In this document: in pieces, positions 24,328-33,216 of the stretch | How positions within the stretch are numbered: position 1 is the stretch's first letter | How the letters are laid out: every line of letters starts with the position of its first letter | NCBI RefSeq assembly: GCF_007971525.1 | Contig: NZ_CP042437.1 | Coordinates: 2,790,001 to 2,854,000, forward strand | Source: Mucilaginibacter ginsenosidivorax | Lineage (GTDB): Bacteria > Bacteroidota > Bacteroidia > Sphingobacteriales > Sphingobacteriaceae | DNA length: 64,000 bases | Direction of reading: 5' to 3' | Translations under genes and position numbers: made by a program | Notes under the pieces: model-generated | Database searches by the model: none | Told to the model about the DNA's origin: nothing | What the model saw: only the letters and a program-made list of their open reading frames with translations

Positions 24328-25875
24328 ATGAAGAAGAGTATAAAATATTTATCATTTTTCCTGGCGGCATCATTCGCGGTAACCGCCTGTAAAAAAAGTT
24401 TTCTGGATGTAACGCCTAAAGGCACCAACCTGGAATCGAGCTATTACCGTAACCAAACCGAGGCATATAATGGGCTTACAGCCGTTTACGATGTTGTTGG
24501 ATGGCAGGGCGGCGGTTTTGTAACCAAAGAAGGCGCCATGGATGCCGGGTCCGACGATCATTATGCGGGTGGTGGTAACGCTACCGATATTAACGATTTG
24601 CAGGTATTTTCAAACTATACGCTATCCCCATCGGTAGGCCCGTCATACGAGTTATGGAAGGCCGGTTTTTCGGGAGTATTCCGTGCAAACGTGCTGATCC
24701 AGAAATTGCCAAACGTTCCGATGGACGAGGGCTTGAAAAGCAGGTACAAATCTGAAGCTACCGCATTGCGCGCTTATTTCTATTTCGACCTGGTAAGGCT
24801 GTTTAAATATGTGCCTTTATTAACCGAGTCGATACCGGCCGACCAGATTTACAACATAGAGCAGGCTACCCCTGCCGCAGTGTATAAGCAAATTGAAACT
24901 GATTTAAAAGCAGCAATAGCCGACGGAAATATTCCCGACAAAGTAGACATAACAACAGATGGCGGCCGCCTTACCAAAGGCGCTATACATGCCTTATTAG
25001 GTAAGGTTTACCTTTATGAGCAAAAATGGACAGAAGCAGCAGCAGAGTTTGCAGAAGTAAACGGAGCAACTCCCGGCCAGGAAAACACAAAATATGGTTA
25101 CAAACTGCTTGCAAATTTTGCCGACCTGTGGAAAACACAAAATAAATTTAACGCCGAGTCGATACTCGAAGTTGGTCACTCATCAAAATCAGGAGGCGAT
25201 TGGTCATGCATTGCCTGTACCGAGGGCAACGTTTTAAATATTATTGTTGGCCCCAGGGATTACAAGGCCCTTAAACCCGGAGCGCCGGATTACATTTCAG
25301 GTTACAGCTTTTTGCCTATCACCAAAAATTTATTCGATGCCATACACTTCGATCCGCGTAACAAGGCAACGGTTGCAAACTTAGATAGTTTAAAAGCAAA
25401 CGGCATTGCCGACTATACACCGGGATATATGAACACCGGCTATTTCCTGGGTAAATTTGCCGGGCATGTTGCCGATAAAACTACCGGCGGCGGTGCTCCT
25501 GAACTAAATTATCCGCAAAATTTATACGAAATACGTTTAGCCGACACCTACCTGATGGAAGCCGAAGCGCTTATTCGTGGTGCAGGTAACACAGCACGTG
25601 CAACGGCATTAATGACCGCCGTACACACCCGGGCTTATAACGATGGGGTAACGCACGGGCTGGCTGCCACCTTTGAAAATTTGAAAAGAGAACGCCGCCT
25701 TGAACTTGCCGGCGAAGGGCACCGCTGGTTTGACCTGGTACGCTGGGGCGATGCCGCAACAGTGTTAGGATCAAGAGGCTTTACTGCCGGTAAAAACGAA
25801 ATTTTACCTATCCCGCTTAATGATTTAAACAACACCAAGCTTAAGCAAGGTAAAGAGTGGGGTGGTACGTTATAA
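24328..25875 (+). CDS. RagB/SusD family glycan-binding lipoprotein
   Basis: The 515 residues start with a lipoprotein signal (SFAVTAC, Cys21, then KKSFLDVTPKG, a typical SusD start). SusD hallmarks are the N-terminal YYRNQTEAYNGLTAVYDVV, helical TPR-like segments (ALRAYFYFDLVRLFKYVPLL, GAIHALLGKVYLYEQKW) and the C-terminal FENLKRERRLELAGEGHRWF with DLVRWG. It sits on the outer surface, caps the SusC barrel and binds glycan. It immediately follows susC in one operon. The substrate is likely a beta-glucan given the downstream GH16 and GH30. Confidence 0.96.
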   Translation: MKKSIKYLSFFLAASFAVTACKKSFLDVTPKGTNLESSYYRNQTEAYNGLTAVYDVVGWQGGGFVTKEGAMDAGSDDHYAGGGNATDINDLQVFSNYTLSPSVGPSYELWKAGFSGVFRANVLIQKLPNVPMDEGLKSRYKSEATALRAYFYFDLVRLFKYVPLLTESIPADQIYNIEQATPAAVYKQIETDLKAAIADGNIPDKVDITTDGGRLTKGAIHALLGKVYLYEQKWTEAAAEFAEVNGATPGQENTKYGYKLLANFADLWKTQNKFNAESILEVGHSSKSGGDWSCIACTEGNVLNIIVGPRDYKALKPGAPDYISGYSFLPITKNLFDAIHFDPRNKATVANLDSLKANGIADYTPGYMNTGYFLGKFAGHVADKTTGGGAPELNYPQNLYEIRLADTYLMEAEALIRGAGNTARATALMTAVHTRAYNDGVTHGLAATFENLKRERRLELAGEGHRWFDLVRWGDAATVLGSRGFTAGKNEILPIPLNDLNNTKLKQGKEWGGTL

Positions 25876-25894
25876 TTAACTTATTGAAATAATT

Positions 25895-26737
25895 ATGAAA
25901 TTGAACATTATTAAAGCCTGTGCCCTGGGGGTACTTGCTATTGGAATGTATGAAGGCTGCAAGCCAGAAAAATTTGATGGTAATGGCTTAACCTCTACAG
26001 ATCTTAAAGCTTCATTCACCGTAACGCCGGTAGCCAGTAAAGCAAACTATTATGTATTGAATGCCGATACCAAAGGCGTATTAGGTGTAAAATGGGATTT
26101 GGGCGATGGTGCTGCAATAGGCAAACCAACCGATACTGTGTTTTTTCCGGATGCCGGTAAATACACAGTTACCCTTACCGCAATAGGTAAAGGCGGCGAA
26201 ACAAAAACCGCTTCGCAGGATGTTAACGTAGCCACATCTGATCCATCTGCCGGCAACCTGGTGCTGGGGTCAAATATGGCTGCAAGCGATGACGCTTTCT
26301 GGAACCATATAACCATATCAAACGGTGTTACCTTTGCTATAGATAATGGCAAAATGGTTGCAAAGGGTGGCAATTATGGCCATGCCGGTATCTGGCAGGC
26401 CATAAACGTAGTTGCCGGGCGTAAATATCAGATAGATATGAACGTTGATGGCAGCGGCGCATCTGACACCTGGTTTGAAGTTTACTTTGGCACAAAACAA
26501 CCTGTTAACGGTTCGGATTACAGCGATGGTGGCGCACGCCTTGCTATAAACACCTGGACGGGTTGTGGCAAAACACCATTTAACGGTAAACTATCGGCCA
26601 TACAATGCGCCGGGAGCGGTAATGTTGTTACGGCTGCCGCAACTGGTAAAATGTATTTACTTATTAAAAGCGGGGGTAATAACCTTGGCTTAACCGGTAT
26701 CGAGTTTACCAAAGTAACGCTGCGCGGGGTTCAATAA
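25895..26737 (+). CDS. PKD-domain surface lipoprotein (SusE-position glycan-binding protein)
   Basis: The 280 residues begin with a signal ending at GMYEGCKPEKF (lipobox Cys22). A PKD/Ig-like domain follows (about 35-110: GVLGVKWDLGDGAAIGKPTD, then KYTVTLTAIGKGGETKTA). The C-terminal half (about 125-280: NMAASDDAFWNHITISNGVT, GIWQAINVVAGRKYQIDMNV, ending LGLTGIEFTKVTLRG) looks like a galactose-binding, CBM-like sandwich. In glucan loci such proteins serve as extra surface glycan-binding proteins. It is part of the susCD operon, 19 nt after SusD. Confidence 0.85.
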   Translation: MKLNIIKACALGVLAIGMYEGCKPEKFDGNGLTSTDLKASFTVTPVASKANYYVLNADTKGVLGVKWDLGDGAAIGKPTDTVFFPDAGKYTVTLTAIGKGGETKTASQDVNVATSDPSAGNLVLGSNMAASDDAFWNHITISNGVTFAIDNGKMVAKGGNYGHAGIWQAINVVAGRKYQIDMNVDGSGASDTWFEVYFGTKQPVNGSDYSDGGARLAINTWTGCGKTPFNGKLSAIQCAGSGNVVTAAATGKMYLLIKSGGNNLGLTGIEFTKVTLRGVQ

Positions 26738-26745
26738 TTTATAAC

Positions 26746-26780
26746 AGAACAAGGCTGCCTCAATTAAGCAGCCTTGTTCT
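26746..26780 (+). terminator. Strong 13-bp hairpin between the SusE-like and GH16 genes
   Basis: AGAACAAGGCTGC (26746-26758) pairs exactly with GCAGCCTTGTTCT (26768-26780). It lacks a long T-run, so it may lower rather than stop transcription into the GH16 gene, or protect the upstream mRNA end. Confidence 0.55.
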
Positions 26781-26795
26781 TACGCTAATCAAAAC

Positions 26796-27644
26796 ATGAA
26801 AAAGCTATTATTTGCTATATATCCGTTGCTGGTTTTAGCTGCGCCATCGTGCTCAAAAAAGAGCGGATCGACCATGGAGCCTTTTAAACAAATAGAGCAG
26901 CCTGTTAAAACATACGGTTTTGAAAGTACCGTTTCGTGGTCAGATGAATTTGACACCAACGGCGCACCCGACCCTGCAAAATGGACCTACGATGTTGGCG
27001 GAAGCGGTTGGGGTAATAACGAACTGGAGTATTACACAAACACCACCAACAACGCGGTTATTAAAGATGGCATACTAACAATTACCGCCAAAAAAGAAAG
27101 CCTGAACGGGATGAATTATACCTCATCAAGGATGGTTTCAAAAAATGGCAGCGATATGCTTTACGGCCGCATCGAAGTGAAGGCCAAATTGCCTGCCGGC
27201 AGGGGAACCTGGCCTGCAATATGGATGCTGCCAAACGATTATGCTTACGGCGCGTGGCCAAACTCCGGCGAAATAGACATTATGGAACATGTGGGCTACG
27301 ATCCGAACAAGGTTCATTTTAGCGTACACAACCAGTTATATAACAGCAGTAACGCCAAAACAAGTACTTTAGAAATACCTACTGCGTTTACCGCTTATCA
27401 TTTGTACCGCGCCGATTGGACACCAACAGCTATAAAAGGTTATTACGATGATCAGCTGGTATTTACTTATACCAATGATGGTAAAGGATCTGCAGGCTGG
27501 CCTTTTGATAAACCTTTCCACGTATTACTAAACCTTGCCATTGGCGGCAACTGGGGCGGTGTGCAAGGGGTAGATGATAGTATTTTCCCCGTTTCGATGC
27601 AGGTAGATTACGTGCGTTTTTACAAAATGACTACAACAAACTAA
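26796..27644 (+). CDS. GH16 endo-beta-1,3-glucanase-like lipoprotein
   Basis: The 282 residues start with a lipoprotein signal (LAAPSC, Cys19). One GH16 domain spans about 45-280. The catalytic motif GEIDIMEHVG (near residues 157-166) gives the retaining pair Glu and Glu with the middle Asp. Other family marks are ELEYYTNTTNNAVI, RGTWPAIWMLP and the final MQVDYVRFYK. Laminarinase-type GH16 enzymes cut beta-1,3-glucan, and the xDxxE layout with Met before the second Glu fits that branch. The gene sits in the PUL after the SusE-like protein and before GH30. Confidence 0.93.
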   Translation: MKKLLFAIYPLLVLAAPSCSKKSGSTMEPFKQIEQPVKTYGFESTVSWSDEFDTNGAPDPAKWTYDVGGSGWGNNELEYYTNTTNNAVIKDGILTITAKKESLNGMNYTSSRMVSKNGSDMLYGRIEVKAKLPAGRGTWPAIWMLPNDYAYGAWPNSGEIDIMEHVGYDPNKVHFSVHNQLYNSSNAKTSTLEIPTAFTAYHLYRADWTPTAIKGYYDDQLVFTYTNDGKGSAGWPFDKPFHVLLNLAIGGNWGGVQGVDDSIFPVSMQVDYVRFYKMTTTN

Positions 27645-27655
27645 TGTCGTGTCAA

Positions 27656-27822
27656 CGATAAATTGACGGATTGCCTTTTGCCTTGAGTACTGAGTTTTAA
27701 GTCATGAGTCTTAAGTCCAAAGTCTTGAGTCGAAAGAAAAAAATCAACTTTAGACTTCGGGCTCAGGACTTCGGGCTTGGGGCTTAAGACTTACGGCTCA
27801 GGACTCAAGACTTAACAGTAAA
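27656..27822. repeat. Intergenic array of AGTCTTAAGTC-type short inverted repeats
   Basis: Runs of CTTAAGTC, CTTGAGTC, GACTTCGGGC and similar words appear in both orientations, so the stretch can fold on itself. The same type recurs at about 18320-18375, 29325-29640 and 59417-59520. Its repeated presence after stop codons suggests a genome-wide element with a transcript-end role. Confidence 0.6.
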
Positions 27823-27825
27823 AAT

Positions 27826-29286
27826 ATGAAAAAATATTCGCGATACCTGCTTGGTATATTAGCCATTGGTTTTGCTGTAACTCAATATAGCTGCAGCAAA
27901 TCATCAACCGGCGGCAATGATACACCCACCACACCAACCAAGCCGGTTGAGCCGGTAACCCCTGTTACAACCGACGTAAACATGTGGCTTACCACGGCAG
28001 ATCAGGCTGTTTTGTTTAAGCAGCAAAATATCTCGCTGGTGTTTAATACCAACACCAGTGCCAACCCTACTATCAACGTAGATGATTCAAAAGTGTATCA
28101 GCCTATTGATGGATTTGGTTTTGCACTTACCGGGGGCAGTGCTTCGCTAATCAACTCGTTAAGCGAGGCCAATAAAACAGCGCTGTTAAATGAGCTGTTT
28201 AAAACCGATGGAACCAATATAGGTATAAGCTATTTGCGTATAACCCTTGGCGCATCTGACCTTAGCGCGGCACCTTTTAGTTATGACGATGTAAGCGGAG
28301 ACGTAGCCCTTACCAATTTTAGCCTTGATAAAGAAAAGGTAGATCTTTTGCCAATCCTTAAAAGGATATTAGCCATAAACCCCGATATAAAAATACTTTC
28401 GTGCCCCTGGAGCGCCCCCGCATGGATGAAAGATAATAATAGCTTTTATGGCGGTAGCTTAAAATCCGAATATTTTGATACCTATGCCAAATACTTTGTA
28501 AAATACATTCAGGCTATGAAGGCCGAGGGTATAACCATTGATGCTATTACCCCGCAAAACGAACCGCTTAACGCCTATAATAACCCCAGCATGTTAATGG
28601 TATCGGCAGATGAGGGTAAGTTTGTAAAAAACAATTTAGGGCCTGCATTTAAAGCAGCCGGAATTGCAACCAAAATAATAGTTTATGACCACAACGCCGA
28701 TCACCCGGAGTATGCAACCGATATTTTTGCAGATAAAGCAGCAGCCGATTTTGTTGATGGCGCGGCTTTTCACCTTTACGGCGGGTTCATCAACGCACTT
28801 GGAACCGTGCATGACCAATACCCTGCAAAAAATATCTACTTTACAGAACAGGCAACCTTTGCCGGCGGTAACTTTGGCGCCGATTTAGCCTACCACGTAA
28901 GCAACCTGATCATTGGTGCTACCCGCAACTGGAGCCGTAATGTTATTGAGTGGAACCTGGCCTCAGATCCTAATCAAAACCCGCATACTGTAGGCGGCTG
29001 CACTTCATGTTTAGGCGCAATTACCGTTGGCACCAGCGTATCCCGTAACGTATCCTACTATATTATTGCGCATGCCTCAAAATTTGTAAGGCCCGGAGCA
29101 GTAAGGATAGCATCCGATTTAGTAAGCAATGTGCTAACCGTAGCGTTTAAAAACACCGACGGTACCAAAGTACTGGTTGCTTTAAATGCCGGAACTGCCG
29201 ACCAGCCTTTTAATATCAGTTATAAATCAAAAATGATTAACACATCGTTAAAAGCCGGAGCCGTGGCCACCTATATTTGGCAGTAA
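27826..29286 (+). CDS. GH30 family glucanase (glucosylceramidase-like fold)
   Basis: The 486-residue lipoprotein starts with signal VTQYSC (Cys23). The (beta/alpha)8 GH30 barrel holds the acid/base Glu in [16 protein letters not shown] (about residue 246) and the nucleophile Glu in NIYFTEQATFAG (about residue 341). A C-terminal beta-sandwich ends [34 protein letters not shown] near the start of the barrel is the family signature. GH30 members near GH16 in Bacteroidota commonly cut beta-1,6-glucan, which supports a fungal or laminarin-type beta-1,3/1,6-glucan as PUL target. Other GH30 activities remain possible. Confidence 0.93.
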   Translation: MKKYSRYLLGILAIGFAVTQYSCSKSSTGGNDTPTTPTKPVEPVTPVTTDVNMWLTTADQAVLFKQQNISLVFNTNTSANPTINVDDSKVYQPIDGFGFALTGGSASLINSLSEANKTALLNELFKTDGTNIGISYLRITLGASDLSAAPFSYDDVSGDVALTNFSLDKEKVDLLPILKRILAINPDIKILSCPWSAPAWMKDNNSFYGGSLKSEYFDTYAKYFVKYIQAMKAEGITIDAITPQNEPLNAYNNPSMLMVSADEGKFVKNNLGPAFKAAGIATKIIVYDHNADHPEYATDIFADKAAADFVDGAAFHLYGGFINALGTVHDQYPAKNIYFTEQATFAGGNFGADLAYHVSNLIIGATRNWSRNVIEWNLASDPNQNPHTVGGCTSCLGAITVGTSVSRNVSYYIIAHASKFVRPGAVRIASDLVSNVLTVAFKNTDGTKVLVALNAGTADQPFNISYKSKMINTSLKAGAVATYIWQ

Positions 29287-29324
29287 CCTGTTTGCAAAAA
29301 TTTAAAAGCAAGCCGGGGCATTAG

Positions 29325-29640
29325 TAATTTTAGTCTTAAGTCTCAAGTTCGAAGTCTCAAGTCTTTAAAAAAGGCTTTGGACTTGAGACTTCTGGCTTAA
29401 GACTTCGAACTTGAGACTTCGAACTTGAGACTGCATGACAAATGTTACGTCCCCATTTGGTTAAAAGATGTTAAACGCCATACACAAAAGCTGCCACCCG
29501 GTTATATTTGTAACAGGCTCATTAATAGTTTTAAGCCCGAAGTTTTAAGTCGTAAGCCGGAAGTCCCGGAGAGCTCTAAGCCCAAAGAGTGTGGCTTTTG
29601 ACTTGAAACTTCCGACTTAAGACTCAGAACCCGCGACTTA
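29325..29640. repeat. Second AGTCTTAAGTC-type repeat array
   Basis: The 376-base gap 29287-29663 is filled mainly with CTTAAGTC/GACTTGAGACTT/CGAACTTGAGAC words in both orientations, as in 27656-27822. No ORF or RNA gene was recognised in it. Confidence 0.6.
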
Positions 29641-29663
29641 AAACTTATTACCAACATCACACC

Positions 29664-30413
29664 ATGCGGCACCTGCTTATCCTATTTTTTATTTGCACCG
29701 GCCTTGCAGCTTACGCGCAAAAAATAAACGGCATAGTAACTGATAAGGCCACCGGCCTGCGCATTAGCGGCGCGCTGGTAACCACAACAAACGCCACCGC
29801 CATTAGCGATATGGAAGGCGTGTTCAGCATTGGTGTTGCCAGGCAGGGAGATACGTTAATGGTAAAAATACAAGGCTATAAATCGTTTAAGCAGGCCGTT
29901 GCCCCTGCAACAACCGGCGATGTGATTGTACAGTTGGAGCAGGCAACCATCCAGCTTAAACAGGTAAACATTAGCGCCCGGCGCGATAGGGTGAAAGATT
30001 CTATCAGCAACCGCGTTCAGTTTGCCCGCGATTTTAACAGCCATCGACCAAAGTTTTCGGATATCATCAGGCCGGGCATAACATCGGGCCCTATACCGAT
30101 GGTTGGCGTTGCCATTGTACCCAGCCAGCTGATTGCCCTGCTTACTTACAAACACAGCAATGCCTACAGGTTTAAGCAGGCACTCATCCGCGATGAAGAG
30201 GGCAAATATGTTGACAGCCGTTTTAGCGACGAGCGCGTGGCCCAGCTCACCGGCCTGCAATCCGATTCGTTATACCACTTCATTAACCAGTACCGGCCCG
30301 CCGCCGCCCAGGTACGCAAAATGAGCGACTATGATATTTTTACCTACATCAAAAAAAGTGCTGCCAAATTCAGGAAGCCCCACCATGATGATGTAAAAGA
30401 AGCAGAGTTTTAA
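29664..30413 (+). CDS. Carboxypeptidase-like regulatory domain protein
   Basis: The 249 residues start with a Sec signal (MRHLLILFFICTGLAAYAQK). A CarboxypepD_reg/DUF4480-like beta-sandwich spans about 20-105 (INGIVTDKATGLRISGALVT, DMEGVFSIGVARQGDTLMVK, VQLEQATIQLKQVNI). The second half (about 110-249) is basic and helical and is not recognised. Such short proteins lack the barrel of TonB receptors and are of unknown function. It stands alone between repeat arrays and the AraC gene. Confidence 0.78.
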   Translation: MRHLLILFFICTGLAAYAQKINGIVTDKATGLRISGALVTTTNATAISDMEGVFSIGVARQGDTLMVKIQGYKSFKQAVAPATTGDVIVQLEQATIQLKQVNISARRDRVKDSISNRVQFARDFNSHRPKFSDIIRPGITSGPIPMVGVAIVPSQLIALLTYKHSNAYRFKQALIRDEEGKYVDSRFSDERVAQLTGLQSDSLYHFINQYRPAAAQVRKMSDYDIFTYIKKSAAKFRKPHHDDVKEAEF

Positions 30414-30548
30414 TTTTTTGTATAAAAGTGTGTGTTTATTGAGAACCTTTGTCCAAAAAGTGCCAATAAATCACCTAAAAGTGCTAAAAAGTATAGCAAA
30501 AATGTCACTATTAAGACAGTAGAGCCCAAAACGCCACTTGACATGCGG

Positions 30549-30563
30549 TTTGAATTTTGTAAC
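30549..30563 (+). promoter_or_regulatory. Candidate operator copy before the AraC gene
   Basis: TTTGAATTTTGTAAC matches the two direct repeats found after the gene (31466-31480 and 31487-31501). It overlaps TAACTTTG (30560-30567), a TAnnTTTG match just before the ATG at 30571. This arrangement suggests autoregulation. Confidence 0.45.
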
Positions 30564-30570
30564 TTTGACT

Positions 30571-31470
30571 ATGACTACCGAAACACTTGAAGACTTTTAC
30601 AAAAACAAATTCGACTGGCTGCCCAATAACCTGCAGCAAAACATAGGTCATTTTAATGTTTTTAAAATTGAGGATTGTATTGGCCCCAACGCCAAACCGG
30701 TTACCTATAGTCGCCGCAGCTTTTATAAAATAAGCCTGATGCGGGGCGAAAACATCATCCATTATGCCGATAAAAGCATCACGCTGTCAGGCACTTCGCT
30801 CATGTTTTTTAGCCCGCTTGTACCCTATACCTTTGAGCACATGAGCGACGACCGTACGGGCTTTTTCTGCATTTTTACCGAAGAGTTTTTTGTGGAGCGG
30901 TTCCGCAACGGATTGAGCGAGCTGCCCATGTTCGGCCTTAACGCCAAACCGGTATACCAGCTTGACCGTGCACAGGATGAATACGTTACCGGCTTATTCC
31001 GCAAAATGATGGACGAAATTGGTTCTGAATACGCTTTCAAATACGAACTGATCCGCAATTATGTTACCGAATTGTGTTACTATGCATTAAAGACCCAACC
31101 ATCTGAGAATGTGTATAAACACGCCGATGCCAAATCGCGCATAACATCGGTATTTACCGAGCTGCTGGAGAGGCAGTTCCCGATAGAAACGCCGTCGCAA
31201 CGCTTTGCCCTGCGGTCGGCCAATGATTTTGCGCAACGGCTATCGGTACACGTAAACCACCTTAACCGTGCCATACGCGAAACCACCGGCAAAACCACCA
31301 CCGACCACATCGCCGACCGCCTGCTGAGCGAAGCCAAATCCCTCCTGCGCCACACCAATTGGAATATCTCCGAAATAGGCTACTGCCTGGGATTTGAGGA
31401 ACCAACGCATTTCAACAACTTTTTTAAAAAACAAACCCAGGTTACGCCCTCCCGGTTCAGAAATGTTTGA
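30571..31470 (+). CDS. AraC family transcriptional regulator
   Basis: About 299 residues from the ATG at 30571 (MTTETLEDFYKNKFDWLPNN); the frame also opens at 30538, but that start would precede the likely promoter. The N-terminal cupin-like domain (about 30-170) holds RRSFYKISLMRGENIIHYAD and FFSPLVPYTFEHMS. The C-terminal HTH pair (about 200-299) holds ANDFAQRLSVHVNHLNRAIR and WNISEIGYCLGFEEPTHFNN with FFKKQTQVTPSRFR. The following SDR cluster is the probable target, because two direct repeats lie between the genes. This AraC/SDR arrangement is common in Bacteroidota. Confidence 0.93.
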   Translation: MTTETLEDFYKNKFDWLPNNLQQNIGHFNVFKIEDCIGPNAKPVTYSRRSFYKISLMRGENIIHYADKSITLSGTSLMFFSPLVPYTFEHMSDDRTGFFCIFTEEFFVERFRNGLSELPMFGLNAKPVYQLDRAQDEYVTGLFRKMMDEIGSEYAFKYELIRNYVTELCYYALKTQPSENVYKHADAKSRITSVFTELLERQFPIETPSQRFALRSANDFAQRLSVHVNHLNRAIRETTGKTTTDHIADRLLSEAKSLLRHTNWNISEIGYCLGFEEPTHFNNFFKKQTQVTPSRFRNV

Positions 31471-31530
31471 ATTTCGTAATAATTGGTTTGAATAGCGTAA
31501 TTACTCCCTTTTGTTGTCATATTACCTTTG
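31466..31530 (+). promoter_or_regulatory. Direct-repeat operator and promoter of the SDR cluster
   Basis: TTTGAATTTCGTAAT (31466-31480) and TTTGAATAGCGTAAT (31487-31501) are spaced by 21 bp, as expected for two AraC-type subunits on one DNA face. The first overlaps the araC stop codon. TACCTTTG at 31523-31530 matches TAnnTTTG just downstream, so the site is placed to activate transcription of the SDR gene at 31553. Confidence 0.55.
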
Positions 31531-31552
31531 TTTTATCAAAAACAAACACACT

Positions 31553-32386
31553 ATGGACAACAAAAAAGTATGGTTTATCACTGGGGCCTCCAAAGGTTTT
31601 GGGCTTAGTTTAGTAAAACAATTACTGGATGCTGGCCAGCTTGTTGCTGCCACTTCCAGGAACCGGCAGGAGCTTCTAGCCGCAGTTGGTTCAAACAGTT
31701 CTGATTTTTTACCTCTCCAGGTCGATCTGGTTAACGAGAGCAGCGTATCCCTGGCACTACAGCATACTCATGAAACATTTGGCCGGATAGATGTAGTTAT
31801 CAACAACGCCGGCTATGGCATTGGCGGTGCTATTGAGGAACTTACGGATGCCGAAACCCGCACAGCCTTTGATGTAAATGTATTTGCTACCCTAAATGTA
31901 ATCAGGCTGGTGATGCCTTACCTGCGTAAGCAGCGTTCGGGGCATATAATTAATATCGCGTCAATAGCGGGCATTACAGGCGGCGCCGGCTGGGCGGTAT
32001 ATGCTGCAGCCAAATCGGCAGTAATTGGCCTGTCGGAAGTATTGGCTCTGGATGTTAAATCACTGGGTATTAAAGTTACCGTAGTAGCTCCGGGCGCTTT
32101 CAGGACCAGCTTCCTTACAGCCGATTCATTAACAGTTACCCAAAATCCCATTGCCGAATATGAAGATGTGAGGCTTTCGCACTGCAAATACCTGAGCATG
32201 AATGGCCAGCAGGCCGGCGACCCTGAAAAGGCCGCTGCAAGTATCATCAACGTGGTTTATGAAGAAAACCCGCCGCTCCGTTTGCTATTAGGTGGCGATG
32301 CTTATAACCGGGCCCTAACAAAACTGGACGGCTTGTATAAAGAAATCCACGAATGGGAAAACACTACCTGCGCCACTGATTTTTAA
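31553..32386 (+). CDS. Short-chain dehydrogenase/reductase 1
   Basis: 277 residues from the ATG at 31553 (MDNKKVWFITGASKGFGLSL); an earlier in-frame start at 31511 lies upstream of the likely transcription start. Classical SDR marks are the cofactor motif TGASKGFG (about residues 10-17), NNAGYGIGG, the Ser of IINIASIAGITGG and the YxxxK YAAAK (about 155-160). The C-terminus (NPIAEYEDVRLSHCKYLSMN, RLLLGGDAYNRALTKLD) matches the SDR subgroup related to the gene at 33217. It is an NAD(P)H oxidoreductase of unknown substrate under the AraC regulator. Confidence 0.93.
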   Translation: MDNKKVWFITGASKGFGLSLVKQLLDAGQLVAATSRNRQELLAAVGSNSSDFLPLQVDLVNESSVSLALQHTHETFGRIDVVINNAGYGIGGAIEELTDAETRTAFDVNVFATLNVIRLVMPYLRKQRSGHIINIASIAGITGGAGWAVYAAAKSAVIGLSEVLALDVKSLGIKVTVVAPGAFRTSFLTADSLTVTQNPIAEYEDVRLSHCKYLSMNGQQAGDPEKAAASIINVVYEENPPLRLLLGGDAYNRALTKLDGLYKEIHEWENTTCATDF

Positions 32387-32415
32387 ACATTTACAGCTAC
32401 CTAAAAACAATAACG

Positions 32416-33147
32416 ATGGAAAACATTAAAAACAAAGTTATAGTAATAACCGGCGCCAGCAGCGGAATTGGTGCTGTTGCTGCCCAAAAGCTGGCCGCCC
32501 TTGGCGCCAAAGTGGTTTTGGCCGCCCGCCGCGAAGACCAGCTAAAAGCCATAGTTACCGAAATAGGCGACAATGCCATCTATGTACCAACCGATGTAAG
32601 CAAACGCACCGATCTGGATAACCTTATCCGGCAGGCCATCAACAAGTTTGGCCATGTAGATGTTTTATGGAACAATGCCGGCATTATGCCACTATCCTTT
32701 TTTGAAGAAGGTTTGGCAGATGAGTGGGACCGGATGATCGATATCAATATTAAAGGTGTTTTATATGGCATTAATGCTGTACTGCCACATATGCTGCAGC
32801 GCGGGCAAGGCCATATCCTGGCAACCTCATCTGTGGCAGGTATCAAAACATCTGCAGGTATGGGCGTATACTCCGGAACCAAGTTCGCGGTAAAGGCAAT
32901 TATGGAGGCCCTGCGTGAGGAGGTGACGCAAACCATCAAGGTAACCACTATTTTCCCGGGCGCAACACAATCCGAACTTGGGCATGATATCACCAGCCCG
33001 AAGATAAGGGCTTTATATGGCGACCTTAAAAACATGCCTAAAATGGACGAAGACGCCATAGCCGACGCGGTTATCTATGCCATCAGCCAGCCCGGCAATG
33101 TATCTGTTAACGAATTGGTGATCAGGCCCCTTGGGCAAACACGATAA
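32416..33147 (+). CDS. Short-chain dehydrogenase/reductase 2
   Basis: The 243 residues carry TGASSGIGAVAAQKLAALGA (cofactor loop), a basic stretch AARRED that favours NADP(H), NNAGIMPLS, SSVAGIKTSAGMGVYSGTK with catalytic Ser, Tyr and Lys, and the C-terminal NVSVNELVIRPLGQTR of the YdfG/serine-dehydrogenase-like subgroup. It begins 29 nt after SDR 1. It differs in subgroup from its two neighbours, which resemble each other more. Substrate unknown. Confidence 0.92.
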   Translation: MENIKNKVIVITGASSGIGAVAAQKLAALGAKVVLAARREDQLKAIVTEIGDNAIYVPTDVSKRTDLDNLIRQAINKFGHVDVLWNNAGIMPLSFFEEGLADEWDRMIDINIKGVLYGINAVLPHMLQRGQGHILATSSVAGIKTSAGMGVYSGTKFAVKAIMEALREEVTQTIKVTTIFPGATQSELGHDITSPKIRALYGDLKNMPKMDEDAIADAVIYAISQPGNVSVNELVIRPLGQTR

Positions 33148-33216
33148 TTAACATAAATAATTAACCGGTGAAATCATTTAACAATCAGTGAAATCGCCAA
33201 TAAATCAAAAGAAATC

